Below are positions 1-10,104 of a stretch of 64,000 nucleotides of DNA, in pieces (position 1 is the stretch's first letter; each line of letters opens with the position of its first letter). A program made the translations under genes and the position numbers. Origin of the DNA: Lepisosteus oculatus. Taxonomy: Eukaryota; Chordata; Actinopteri; Semionotiformes; Lepisosteidae. A model generated the notes under the pieces. The model made no database searches. It saw only the letters and a program-made list of their open reading frames with translations, and was not told where the DNA came from. The stretch is from positions 43,408,490-43,472,489 of the forward strand of contig NC_090709.1 of assembly GCF_040954835.1 (NCBI RefSeq), written 5' to 3'.

Positions 1-240
1 CTGATCAGTTTAGAAATCTGTGTACGCTGTAAGGTTTTTACTTCTTAAACTTTTAAAATACACGTTTTGAATAGAAAGAAATCCTCTTCCTGGTACAGTA
101 TGTATAGCAAACCAGCACGTCTTTTTTCTCCAATCAGAGGGGTGTCAGATAGTGTCAGCCAATCACCATTCTGCGTTGGGTAGCAACGGGTGACTGTTCT
201 CAGGCGGAAGATGTAAACAGCTTAATGTTCGTGTTAAATA
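1..240. other. No feature recognised
   Basis: AT-rich DNA to the left of the foldback-element copy. I see no convincing coding frame, RNA gene or named repeat. Confidence 0.4.
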
Positions 241-973
241 ATTTTTTTTAATTCAATTAAACGGGCACAGTTAAGACATTAAATATACATATACATACTG
301 TATACAGTACAGTTTGCATACGGCAATATGTTTATGTTACGCGATTAAAAAATAAATAAATAAAAATGAAAAGTCCAGCACCAGCTGGATTCAAACACAC
401 AACCTGCCAGCCACGCACCTAGACCAGTAGGCTACAAGACAGCTCGCATGATCAGGCAGGCGAAACAGCCCTACACAGCCCTGCCGCAGTACACGGATAT
501 AATCATACCGTTATTAAATTCTTTAGATACGCGATTCCATATTATATTCCCTTTTAATCAAATTCTAAAAGTATGCTTGTTGACTCCGGTATCACGTTAG
601 TTAAAGACTTCGAAGCTTACAATGTTTAGGGAGAAATGGAATACCGGTGTGTATTTTTTTCTTTAAAGTACCAAGACCAGCCATATACTGTATGTTTACG
701 TTCCAAAATTAATATCGTTTATGGCCTTCACACGCGTTACAGTATGCTCCTATTCTTTTTATGCTCAGCTACTAAGATTTCCCTTCAGTGGTAAAATTCA
801 ATATCTACAACGGGCACAGTAAAGACGTTTACAGTAAGTCTTTCTACGACAGACCAACGGACCACGAGTGCCCCTGTCGGTCAACCAATCACGCACCGCG
901 GTACCCCGTGTCATCATACCTGCGGTATCTGTACCGCGGTGTCTGTACCGCTCACTTTGAATGGCTGCATCTG
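240..973. mobile_element. Foldback DNA transposon, right-arm copy
   Basis: This stretch matches the right arm of the complete foldback element at 20633-21867 over most of its length, with a small internal rearrangement: the block around 262-345 lies outside its usual order. It ends with the same terminal sequence (tgaatggctgcatctg). It carries no transposase. Being one arm only, it is a truncated or partly deleted copy. The class is inferred from the complete copy; the superfamily is not recognised. Confidence 0.6.
368..452 (-). pseudogene. tRNA-like unit inside the transposon arm
   Basis: Read on the minus strand, the segment has a tRNA-like A box (tagcctactgg) and a B box (gtttgaatcc) at tRNA-like spacing, with matching ends (agtccagcac/gctggtgctggact). 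The same unit occurs in both arms of the complete foldback element. No clean cloverleaf or certain amino acid identity can be given, so this is a tRNA-derived Pol III-type module rather than a host tRNA gene. Confidence 0.45.
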
Positions 974-1170
974 TACTTTGCAAAAAGGGGGGTGGGGGTG
1001 GGGAACAAGCTTCCCAGCCCTTTGTTTGAAGCCCATACCCTGGCTTGAGATGAGCTCCTCTAGTCAGGACAGGAGACGCTTCCGTACACAGAGAGGGGTG
1101 GGGGTGGGGAACAAGCTGCCCAGCCCTGTGGTTGAAGCCCATACCCGGGCTTCTCTCCAGACACAGCTGG
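972..1170. repeat. 105-bp minisatellite, inverted partner of 3096-3290
   Basis: Two G-rich units, each with gtgggggtggggaacaagc followed by tgcccagccct and gaagcccata. The block is nearly identical, in reverse complement, to 3096-3290. Related diverged units lie at 3290-3400 and 4040-4200. The open frames here are products of the repeat and not genes. Confidence 0.7.
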
Positions 1171-2000
1171 GTGAGCCCCTGGAACCAATTAACCACTCAC
1201 GACCCCACAAGACAGACAGGAGTGATTTGTTGTTTGTTTTCTGCGCACAAGAAAGCCCATTTTGTTTACATACATCGATCATGTTTATTTTTCACGTTTT
1301 AATTGGAGGTTCAGTCCTTTTGCATTTCCACGTGATAAGCGTTAAAGCAGGGGCGGTTTTGTTTTGGTACACGTCCAAACTACCCGTTTTCAGCCACAGA
1401 TGAACACAGATAAACACGTGCTCCTTTTTTTCATATGACATCTTGCCAGCGGCTCAAAAGTAACAAGAAGTAACGATTCTCTGGGGGGGAATTTAAGTTT
1501 TTTTTCCAACGTCAAAAAGTAAGGAACAGGAAGGAGCCCACAATAAGCGAGAACAATTACTGCAGACCCCCCGGAACAGCGCCTTAAAAACCACAGAGTA
1601 ACATCCTGACTGCTTAGACCATGACAAAGCTCTTCTGCAGAGCGAAAGTCTCCTACAGGCAGGTATTTTTTTGTTTTAAACAGAACTGAAGCCCGTCTCT
1701 CCTGCAGCAGAGCCTGTCGCGACATTGGGTGTTTCATTTCACACGGAAGGAGCGCGTAGAATCTATAGAAAATGCAGGAATCATAGTAGCAGCACGTTAT
1801 TGTGTTAAAAAAAATCCCCCCCCTTTTTCACCCAGCCCCAGAGCCCAGTGCATTAAACAGCTCGTGTTCAGATCCTTCTTTTTGGTTTTGCATTAAAAAA
1901 AGAAAGAAAACAGGTTCGCCGCCAGCCCTCACTCTTACATGCTCTCGACTTCCAGTCAGCTCGCTGGTAAAGAAGAGGCATTTCCTCTGTGTGTGTGTGT
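1171..2000. other. No gene recognised; GT microsatellite at its right edge
   Basis: Unique-looking DNA with no supported exon. A short (GT)n tract lies at about 1988-2010. The frames seen on both strands lack splice sites or recognisable domains. Confidence 0.4.
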
Positions 2001-2009
2001 GTGTGCGCG

Positions 2010-2140
2010 TGTGTGTGCGTGCTGAGAAAGCATTCACAATGTATTTTATACACAAAGCAAGTATTCTCGCAACTCTAAGAGGTTTCGTATAAACGCTACA
2101 GGCGTGCCAAAATCGTTTTCAAACTTCAAGCTAACTTTAC
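2010..2140. repeat. 130-bp repeat, inverted copy at 63777-63905
   Basis: The sequence from gctgagaaagcattcac to about taactttacccc reappears as its reverse complement near the right end of the window, with only scattered differences. At 63.7 kb the copy is flanked by tRNA-like sequence, so this may be the flank of a dispersed small-RNA repeat. The family is not recognised. Confidence 0.65.
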
Positions 2141-2700
2141 CCCGGTGGCTCGCTGGACTCCGAAACTCTGGTTGACAACGTGACGCACGGCGCTTGGCCT
2201 GCTCCAGGTGGCGAGACGAGGAAGACTGGGGTGGGTGGGTGGAAATGTGAGGTCACGCAGGGGCGCGGGGCTGCGTGTTGTAACACGCGGTAAGAGCAGT
2301 AGGGGAGCGGGTCAGGAGGGGGGTGGGCGCGTCATTTCCAAGACGCAGATCGGCATTTCCGTCGCCGCTGCCAGAGCCCCTGGCCGCCGAGCTCGCCGAG
2401 CGCCGGTTGTCGATAGATCACGGCAGGGATTTTTCGTGTTTGAACGTCGGGCTTCAAGTGTCGACACTTTTCAGAAGAGATTTTCCGCAGTGGTCAGCTC
2501 GCACCGGTGCGGGAAGATAATGCGCTAACGCGTCGACACACTTTCATTGGCGCCCCGCCTGGGAGAGCGGGGTTGAGTCGCAGACAGAGACGGTGTGGCG
2601 TGTCACCAGGGGGTGTTACGGCTGCCACCCGGGGGCCCCGTTTTCACTTCCCCGAGTGGTCGAGTACTAGGCGGCGATCCTTCTGTGTGGAGTCTGTAGT
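2141..2700. other. GC- and CpG-rich stretch
   Basis: This is markedly richer in G, C and CpG than its surroundings. It leads straight into a Penelope-like terminal sequence, so it may be the internal part of that element or a CpG island. An open frame at 2208-2528 is arginine-rich and looks like a composition artefact. I see no recognised domain. Confidence 0.35.
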
Positions 2701-2702
2701 CG

Positions 2703-2786
2703 AGTCGAACCTGAAGAAGGCTCCATGGTCGAAACGTTGTGTTTTCTTTCTTCTCTTTTCAGCAGGGAATTTAAACCTGTTACGTG
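2703..2786 (+). mobile_element. Penelope-like element terminal repeat fragment
   Basis: The sequence cctgaagaaggctcc followed by gtcgaaacgttg, a T/C-rich run and ttttcag is the characteristic end of fish Penelope-like retroelements. These ends carry hammerhead-ribozyme cores (CTGANGA...GAAA). Here the core CTGAAGA and GAAAC are both present, but stem II is weak, so the ribozyme is probably dead. No RT sequence is attached. Confidence 0.5.
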
Positions 2787-3075
2787 TTAACTGATAGATA
2801 CTTTATTGATCACGTGAGGGAAATTGCACTTCGACAGCAGCACTGTCAATGCAGTGACCATGTAACAAAATGATACAATAATACAACAATCCAATCCAAT
2901 CAGTCTAGTCAGTGAGAAGTGCACAAAGAAGAGTCGCTCACAGTCCAGAATATACAAAGAACAAACCAGAACAGTACACAAAAAGTTGTATTGCACATTA
3001 TAAATATATTGCACAAGTCCCTGGCATCTATTGCACAAAAAACACAGTTGTAAACGGGAAAAAAAAAGATGTAAG
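2787..3075 (-). mobile_element. LINE 3' tail fragment
   Basis: It begins with gatagatactttattgatc, the reverse complement of the common fish LINE 3' end (aataaagtatctatc). The following 280 bp is AT-rich without a frame. It is a short non-autonomous remnant on the minus strand; the clade is uncertain. Confidence 0.4.
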
Positions 3076-3095
3076 CAGAGAGTTTACTGTTTACT

Positions 3096-3400
3096 GTGTC
3101 TGGAGAGAAGCCCGGGTATGGGCTTCAACCACAGGGCTGGGCAGCTTGTTCCCCACCCCCACCCCTCTCTGTGTACGGAAGTGCCTCCTGTCCTGACTAG
3201 AGGAGCTCATCTCAAGCCAGGGTATGGGCTTCAAACAAAGGGCTGGGCAGCTTGTTCCCCACCCCCACCCCCCACTGTGTAAAGATGTGCCTCCTGTCCT
3301 GACTGGAAGGTCCCATCCATCTGTGTCTGGAGAGAAGCCAGGGTATCTGCTTCAACCACAGGGCTGGGCAGCTTGTTTCCCACCTCCACCCCCCTTTTTG
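3096..3400. repeat. 105-bp minisatellite, three units
   Basis: Three tandem units of the same family as 972-1170 but in the opposite orientation; each contains gggctgggcagcttgtt followed by a C-rich run. The first two units are almost identical to the inverted block at 972-1170. The open frames here on both strands are translations of the repeat. Confidence 0.7.
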
Positions 3401-4040
3401 CAAAGTAGCACCGCCTACTCTCTGTCTGAAATGCCCTTCCTCTGTGCCCTCTGGTCCACAATTCAGTATTCACTCTGAAGAAGCCAGCTGGACTGACTTG
3501 GCCAGTGACCTTTAAGGATTTGGAAAATTTGTATCACATTCCCCCCATTCTCCTCTGTTTGAGAATAAAGAGATCTAGTGACTTATTCCTTCTTTTCAGC
3601 ACAGAAATGTATGCTATGTGGTCCCAGAGCAGCGATGTCTTTTCGAGTAAAATCGCATGCAGCATTCTCACCAAGGTGTGAACTATGGCGGCGTGCGGGT
3701 GGAACATTGCGTGGTTTTGTGTTTTGCAGCAGGTACCCTTGTGTACGAACGCGCCTTTCTGAACTGTACTGGGGCATCTGTGAACAGGATGTTGCCGTCA
3801 TAGAAAGACCGAGGTTGCTGAAGTCTTCGCCACCTGCAGTAGAGGAATACGTGGGGGGGGGGGGATTAGACGAATATTAAGATCTGGTCATGTACATGAA
3901 ACGGGTTTGTGCGTGTGCGTGTGTGTACGTACACTCTCCCCTGGTGGAGATTCGCTAGTCGTATTCCAGAAACAGCAGTGAAACGGGAATCAGGGGGCAG
4001 GAGTGGACACTCAGATGGTGTGCGTTTTGGAAAGGAGAAC
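3401..4040. other. No gene recognised
   Basis: Unique-looking DNA containing a 10-G run near 3853-3863 and a short GT-rich tract near 3907-3930. There is an aataaa at about 3563, but no exon to assign it to. Confidence 0.35.
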
Positions 4041-4215
4041 GATTGGCGCTACTTTACACAAAGGGTGGCAGGGGTCGGGAACAAGCTGCCCAGCTGGGGT
4101 GTTGAAGAGGATCGTCTGGCACCTCGCAAGACACAGCTGGATGAGATCCTCCAGTCGGGACGGGACAGGGAAGGCGCTTCTTTACACAAAGGGTGGCTGG
4201 GGTGGGGAAAGGGCA
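4040..4215. repeat. Diverged copy of the 105-bp minisatellite
   Basis: Two imperfect units with tttacacaaagggtggc and aacaagctgcccagc, then gacacagctggatgagatcc. They belong to the same family as 972-1170 and 3096-3400 and are more diverged. Confidence 0.5.
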
Positions 4216-4445
4216 ATTTTAACATCCTGTGTTGTCCAGCCCCACCTGTGTGTGTGTGTGTGTGTCTCCCTGACTGTGACTGAAGCTTCATAGGGCTTCT
4301 GCTGTCCTCTGCTGTCCCCCTGGACTACTGAGGGGCTAAGTTTGTGGGAGGCCACATGGGTCAGTTTAATCACCTCTCTCCTCCATTTCTCCTGCCTGAT
4401 CTCTCTCTGTCTCTCTCTCTCTCTCTCTACCTTAGATTCATCAGC

Positions 4446-4780
4446 CGGAGGTGTTATATATATTGCGCTTTTCTGGACACTCCACTCAAAAGTGCTTTAC
4501 AGGTCATGGGGATCCCACTACCGCCACCAGTGTGCAGCTCTTTACAGGTCATGGGGATCTCACTACCCCCACCAGTGTGCAGCTCTTTACAGGTCATGGG
4601 GATCCCACTACCGCCACCAGTGTGCAGCTCTTTACAGGTCATGGGGATCCCACTATTACCACCAGTGTGCAGCCCCACCTGGATGATGATGCTCCAGTCC
4701 ACTCCCCACACACCGGCTCTCAGTGGGGAGGAGAGTAGAGTGATGAAGCCAGTTCAGAGATGGGGGTTATTAGGAGGCCA
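4446..4780 (-). repeat. 5S-SINE tail with a 45-bp tandem expansion
   Basis: The minus-strand tail of the 5S-headed SINE (gcgcttttctggacactcc on the plus strand) has its segment tctttacaggtcatgggg...gtgtgcagc repeated four times with a 45-bp period. Because 45 is divisible by three, frames stay open across it. This is a repeat expansion and not a gene. Confidence 0.65.
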
Positions 4781-4789
4781 TGATGGGTA

Positions 4790-5343
4790 AGGCAGCAGCC
4801 ATATCACCCTGCAGCTCACAACTGGCAACCCACTGAAGCTAAGAAGGTGTGAGCCTGGTCAGTACCTAGATAGGAGACCTCCTGGGAAAAACTAAGGTTG
4901 CTGCTGGAAGAGGTGTTAGTGGGGCCAGCAGGGGGTACTCACCCTGTGGTCCATGTGGGTCCTAATGCCCCAGTATAGTGACGGGGACACTTTACTGTAA
5001 ACAGGCACCGTCCTTCGGATGAGACGTAAAACCGAGGTCCTGACTCTCTGTGGTCATTAAAAATCCCAGGGCGCTTCTCGAAAAGAGTAGGGGTGTAACC
5101 CCGGTGACCTGGCCAAAATTTCCAATTGGCCCTTACTAATCATGGCCTCCTACTAAAACCCCTCTATGAATTGGCTACATTAATCTGCTCTCCTCCCCAC
5201 TGATAGCTGATGTTTGGTGAGCGTTCTGGCGCACTATGGCATCCAAGTGGATGCTGCACATTGGTGATGGTGGAGGGGAGTCCTCATTACCTGTAAAGCG
5301 CTTTGAGTGGAGTGTCCAGAAAAGTGCTATATAAGTGTAAGCA

Positions 5344-5372
<29 letters not shown>
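4790..5372 (+). mobile_element. 5S rRNA-derived SINE
   Basis: The head carries a recognisable 5S rRNA internal-promoter region: gaagctaagaaggtgtgagcctggtcagtacc, then gagacctcctggga at 5S spacing. The body follows for ~450 bp and the 3' tail ends in ctttgagtggagtgtccag and a TTA microsatellite. This is the SINE3-type architecture (5S head, LINE-like tail). It is full length or nearly so. A second, interrupted copy lies at 17853-18440. Confidence 0.75.
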
Positions 5373-5375
<3 letters not shown>

Positions 5376-5422
5376 GGGCCAATGAGAAATTTGGCCAGGA
5401 CACTGGGGTAACACCTGAAGTA

Positions 5423-6830
5423 TTCTCTCAAGAGGCACCAGTAATGTAGGGGTTTGGGCATTTACTGGGACAATTATTAATTGTGGCAGTAAGTCACAAA
5501 ATGATTCTTTTGATGGGATTAGAATCCAGCCTTGCGGGATAACTCGAACAACGCACACACACGGGTACTAATACACGAGGATATATTTATTAATACATAA
5601 AATGTGCATATAAACATAACAGATCTTATCTTGAGGATTAGCAGGATACAAAAGGTATATATTTAATCATGAAGAGTTACAATTACCAAGAGGACATACA
5701 TTCAGTATATCATTCATTTAGACCGTTTCGTAAATGAACTTGGATAACAACTTCTACACTAGATACTCAAAACAAGAACATTACTCATAGGAATTAAATT
5801 GATATCAACTGGTTGGGATAACAATTGAATTCTCGAGCTGTAATGCAGAATGTTGAATACTCATCCAATCTGTGGGAATTCAGATCTCCCGTGGACACAA
5901 AGAAGCAGTGGCAGGCTGTTCCTGTGTCCAATCGGCACTCTCTGGCTCTGTGCCAGGCAGTGCTCAGTGCAGCTTGCGACATCGTGGGAGAGATTCCTGC
6001 AATGCTCTAGCAGTGGGCTCTCTGAAGACCAGCTAGTTAGTGTTGGCTGAAACTAGCAAAGTTTGTGCACAGGAGGAAAAGTGACTGCAGGTCCCAGCAG
6101 GTCAGGATGAAGACCGGTTTGTTCCTGATGAAGCGCTAGTCCTGAATTCTTATTCAGCTGTCCACAGTTCCGACCTGTTCATGAGGCTTGCTGCTGATGC
6201 TAACTTCGGGTGGATCCTTTGGTTACATGCTGGCAACTTTCGCCCTCGACTCTTAGAACAAAGGAAAGTCCTGCCACTCGGACACAGTGGCCGTTATGTG
6301 GAGGTCTGGACCGAGTCGGAGGATGTTCAGGAGGTGCTCCAAGGCTGAAAGTCCAGCAGGCGCGCTGCGAGAATGTCCTGCTCTTGGGAACTGTGCTCGA
6401 GAGGTGTCCAGCCGGCCCAGGGGTTCTTTGTTGCCTGTTTTTACCTGGAGGAACTGCAGGTCGCTCATTGGTTGAAAGTTTCATGGGGATCAGAGACCCA
6501 CGTGGGGTTAACCTGCCCTACCAGTTCCTGATTGGCTGATGATGAGTAACAATGCACTCTGACCTTAGGGTCATAAACCAACTTTGAATGACATTTTCCC
6601 TTGGAATCTCAGACTTTTAGTCACTAGAAATGACATTTGTTAAGGTGGTTGATGTGTACCAGCTTTTGGGAGCTGTTCCTTAGCAGGACACTCTATCGGC
6701 TAGAAAAACACCTTAATTGTGAACCATATTGAATGGACTCTTTATCAAGCACCACTGAGGTGAAGGAGAGAGGGAGTGGCAAGGGAGCAGCAAACTTAAT
6801 TCTTGTATTTTAATAAACCTTGTTGCTACA
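5423..6830 (+). mobile_element. LTR-like element copy A (truncated), ends in the zinc-finger gene
   Basis: Homologous to 57081-58447 (complete), 43605-44570 and 61322-62184. In the complete copy the ends are TGTAG...CTACA, as expected of an LTR. This copy lacks its first few bases, keeps an aataaa signal at about 6811, and ends in gctaca at 6830. No coding region belongs to it, so it is a solo LTR or non-autonomous element. Its right end sits inside the last codons of the zinc-finger gene. Confidence 0.55.
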
Positions 6831-8879
6831 ACGGTCTCTCTCCTGTGTGAGTGCGCTGGTGGATTTTTAAGTCACTTGACTGACTAAAACTCTTCTCACA
6901 CTGACTGCAGCTGAATGGTCTCTCTCCTGTGTGAATGCGCTGATGTCGTTTTAAGAGGTGCGAGTGACTAAAACTCTTCCCACACTGACTACAGCTGAAA
7001 AGTCTCTCTCCTGTGTGAATGCGCTGGTGTGAATGTAAGTGGTTTTTCTGACTAAAACTCTTCCCACACTGACTGCAGCTGAACGGTCTCTCTCCTGTGT
7101 GAATGCGCTGGTGGACTATTAAACTACTTGACTGACTATAACTCTTCCCACATTGACTGCAGCTGAATGGTCTCTTTCCTGTGTGAATGTGCTGATGTCG
7201 TTTTAAAAATTGTAAATGACTAAAACTCTTCCCACACTGACTGCAACTGAATGGTCTCTCCCCTGTGTGAATGCGCTGGTGTGATTGTAAGTGGCTTATT
7301 TGACTAAAACTCTTCCCACACTGACTGCAGCTGAATGGTCTCTCTCCTGTGTGAATGCGCTGGTGGGCTATTAAGCTTCTTGACCGACTAAAACTCTTCC
7401 CACACTGACTGCAGCTGAATGGTCTCTCTCCTGTGTGAATGCGCTGGTGGGTTTTTAAGTTACTTGACCGACTAAAACTCTTCCCACACTGACTGCAGCT
7501 GAATGGTCTCTCTCCTGTGTGAATGTACTGGTGCCTTTTTAAGTCATATGACTGACTAAAACTCTTCCCACACTGACTGCAGCTGAAAGGTCTCTCTCCT
7601 GTGTCAATGAACTGGTGTGACTGTAAGTGTCTTTTCCGACTAAAACTCTTCCCACACTGATTGCAGCTGAATGGTCTCTCTCCTGTGTGACTGCGCTGGT
7701 GGATAATTAAGCTACTTGACTGACTAAAACTCTTCCCACACTGACTGCAGTTGAACGGTCTCTCTCCTGTGTGAATGCGCTGGTGGGTTTTTAAGTTACT
7801 TGACCGACTAAAACTCTTCCCACACTGACTGCAGCTGAATGGTCTCTCTCCTGTGTGAATGCACTGATGCCTTTTTAAGTCATGTGACTGACTAAAACTC
7901 CTCCCACACTGACTACAGCTGAAAGGTCTCTCTCCTGTGTGAAGGTGCTGATAGGGTTTTGAAATGCTAGACTGACAGAAACGCTGCTCCTCCCTGTGCC
8001 ATAATGGCAGTTTGTCCACTCCATCTGAGCAAGGCCTTGAGTGATTCTTCCTCATCCCCTGATCGTCCTGTGGTCTCTTATTCTGCAAATGCTCCATGGA
8101 ATGGTCTTGCTCTGTGTGATGAAAGTGAGATTTGTTTTCTTCATTATGTCCCATCATCTGGGGCTCCTTCTCCAGCTCTCTGAGACTAAAACCGCCCAGT
8201 TCATTCAGTTGTTCCTCTCTTTGCCCAAGAACAGACACACTCTCCAGTTCATTAAAACTTTCAACAATTTTCTCAGTAACCAGATTATTAAACCTGTGTG
8301 TAAAGTCATCAGATGCTAACGGATTACATGATTGTTTGAGACTGTGCAATGACAGTCTCTCCACTTGAACAGAACAAGGCCTAATTATCAAGCCCTGTAG
8401 GAGCTGATGTTGCTCCTCCCTGTACTGACTCTCCTCTCGGTGCTGTATCTCTACAATGTTCTCTTCACCAGGTACATCAGTCTGCTGCTCTGCACAGTCA
8501 ATCAACTGGGGCTCCATGTCCTGCTCTGTAAGATTAAAGACATCCAGTTCTTCACTGTGCTCTTGTACAGAGACACAGCCCAGTTCATTACAACCTTGTG
8601 TAATATTGTTCGAGTCCAGATTATTCATCTTCTTTGTAAAATCATCACATACTAAGAGCCCAGGTGTCTCACTCTCAGACTCCATCTTCATCATGGGCAC
8701 AGAGTCCAGAACCTCAACAATCTGTCTGCTCTCTGTGTGCTGCTCACTGAGAGTCTTTTTCCCTTCTGGAGCAGTGAGCTCTGTCTCCTGCATCAGACTG
8801 GAGCCCCACTCCTCCTCACTGTGCTTCTGTTCAAGAGGAGCCCTTTCCCCAGCCTCAGAGAGAGCACTGGCCTCTGAGC
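6826..8879 (-). CDS. Poly-C2H2 zinc-finger protein, exon 2 (linker and 13 fingers)
   Basis: This is the second and last coding exon of a predicted 813-residue DNA-binding zinc-finger protein, expected to act in the nucleus. The acceptor (tgtttacag) lies just outside 8879 and joins in phase to exon 1 at 12297. Residues ~130-448 are an acidic, low-complexity linker; residues ~449-811 are 13 C2H2 fingers joined by HTGERPF linkers. Fingers follow a four-finger pattern (DLKR, NLKT, SLI, HLQS) repeated about three times. Finger 4 ends HQFID, so its last zinc-binding His is replaced by Asp. The frame stops one codon after a TGERP linker, inside the end of an LTR-like insertion. Such genes often silence transposons or regulate transcription in fish; the target here is unknown. 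Confidence 0.85.
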
Positions 8880-8904
8880 CTGTAAACAGAACAAGACAAA
8901 ATCT

Positions 8905-8906
8905 TT

Positions 8907-8937
<31 letters not shown>

Positions 8938-9960
8938 GTTATTTTATATAGCGCCTTTAAAGGTGGCTTCTCAAAGCATTTTACAGAGTGCCAACAACAA
9001 AAAATACACAAAATAAGCATGATGAGAACACACAGTTAGAGGAGACAGTAGATGGTGGTACTAAATACAGTAGGAGCAGAGGGGTAAAGAATAGTTCAAT
9101 GAAGGGTCTTCTAATAAAGAAGGTTTTGAGTCTGGATTTGAAGGAGTTTAGAGAAGGTGACTCTCTGATATCCTTGGGGAGAGAGTTCCAGAGCTTGGGG
9201 GCATAACAGGAGAAGGCCATGTCACCCATTGATTGTAGTCGGATTTGGGGACAGATAGGAGAACACAATTAGAAGAGCGAAGGTTGTGAGGTGGGGAGTA
9301 GGGTGATAACCCAGACTGGTACTGAGGTGCCAAGCCATGGAGAGCCTTATAGGTGAGCAGGAGGATTGTTAAGTCGACATGCAACTTGACAGGAAGCCAG
9401 TGCAAGGACTCCAGGATAGGAGTAATGTGAACACTTGCACTAGACTTTGTCAGGATTCTGGCTGCCGAATTTTGGACATACTGAAGTTTGTTCAATGTGG
9501 ATTTAGAGTCCCCAGAGAGTAGAGCGTTACAGTAGTCGATCCAAGATTAGACAACTCTTTTCAGCCACAGTTAGTGATAACATAGGGCGTAGTGGAGCAA
9601 TATTTTTGAAGTGAATGAAAGATGTTTTGACAACATGCTGCACATATGGGTCAAACGTCAAATATCATCCCCAAGTTTTTCAATATAGACTGAAGCTCAA
9701 GTATAAGAAAATCTACAGATAGAGTTACAGCATTGGTTTTACAAAGTTGATGGGTGGTGCCAATAAGCATGACTTCAGTCTTGTCACAGTTAAGATGAAG
9801 GACATATTGAGTCATCCAAGATTTTATATGGGAGATGCAACTAAATAGAATAGAGACAGACACATCAGCGTCAGGTTTGGTATGGATGTATATTTGAGTA
9901 TCATCAGCATAGTAGTGATAGCTGAGGCCATGTGATCTAAAAAGCTTTAAACTACACACA
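8905..9960 (-). mobile_element. L2-type LINE 3' fragment in the zinc-finger intron
   Basis: Read on the minus strand, 9959-9651 encodes reverse-transcriptase sequence with the YADD catalytic motif (SYHYYADDTQIYI). 9495-9148 encodes the characteristic L2 C-terminus (LQYVQNSAARIL, ITPILESLHWLPV, LLLTYKALHGLAP). The 3' UTR ends in ggcgctatataaaat and a TTA microsatellite. It is 5' truncated and frameshifted between the two parts, so it is dead. It lies in sense orientation within the intron. Confidence 0.8.
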
Positions 9961-10104
9961 CGCGTACTAGTACACTGACGATCAATTTGGGTTGTTTAAA
10001 CAGCGGAATAAGTGGGTATAAGGGGGTGTTCTGATTTAGCTTTGTCAGAAACCTAACTACCATGTAAAAAGTAAGTCTACTGTAATAATATCACAATCAC
10101 ATTA

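Noticed and set aside
798-1403. Open frames of 132-154 codons on both strands
   Set aside because: They run across the 105-bp minisatellite and the transposon end; composition is that of the repeat.
1868-2055. Minus-strand frames with THTHTHTH
   Set aside because: Produced by the GT microsatellite.
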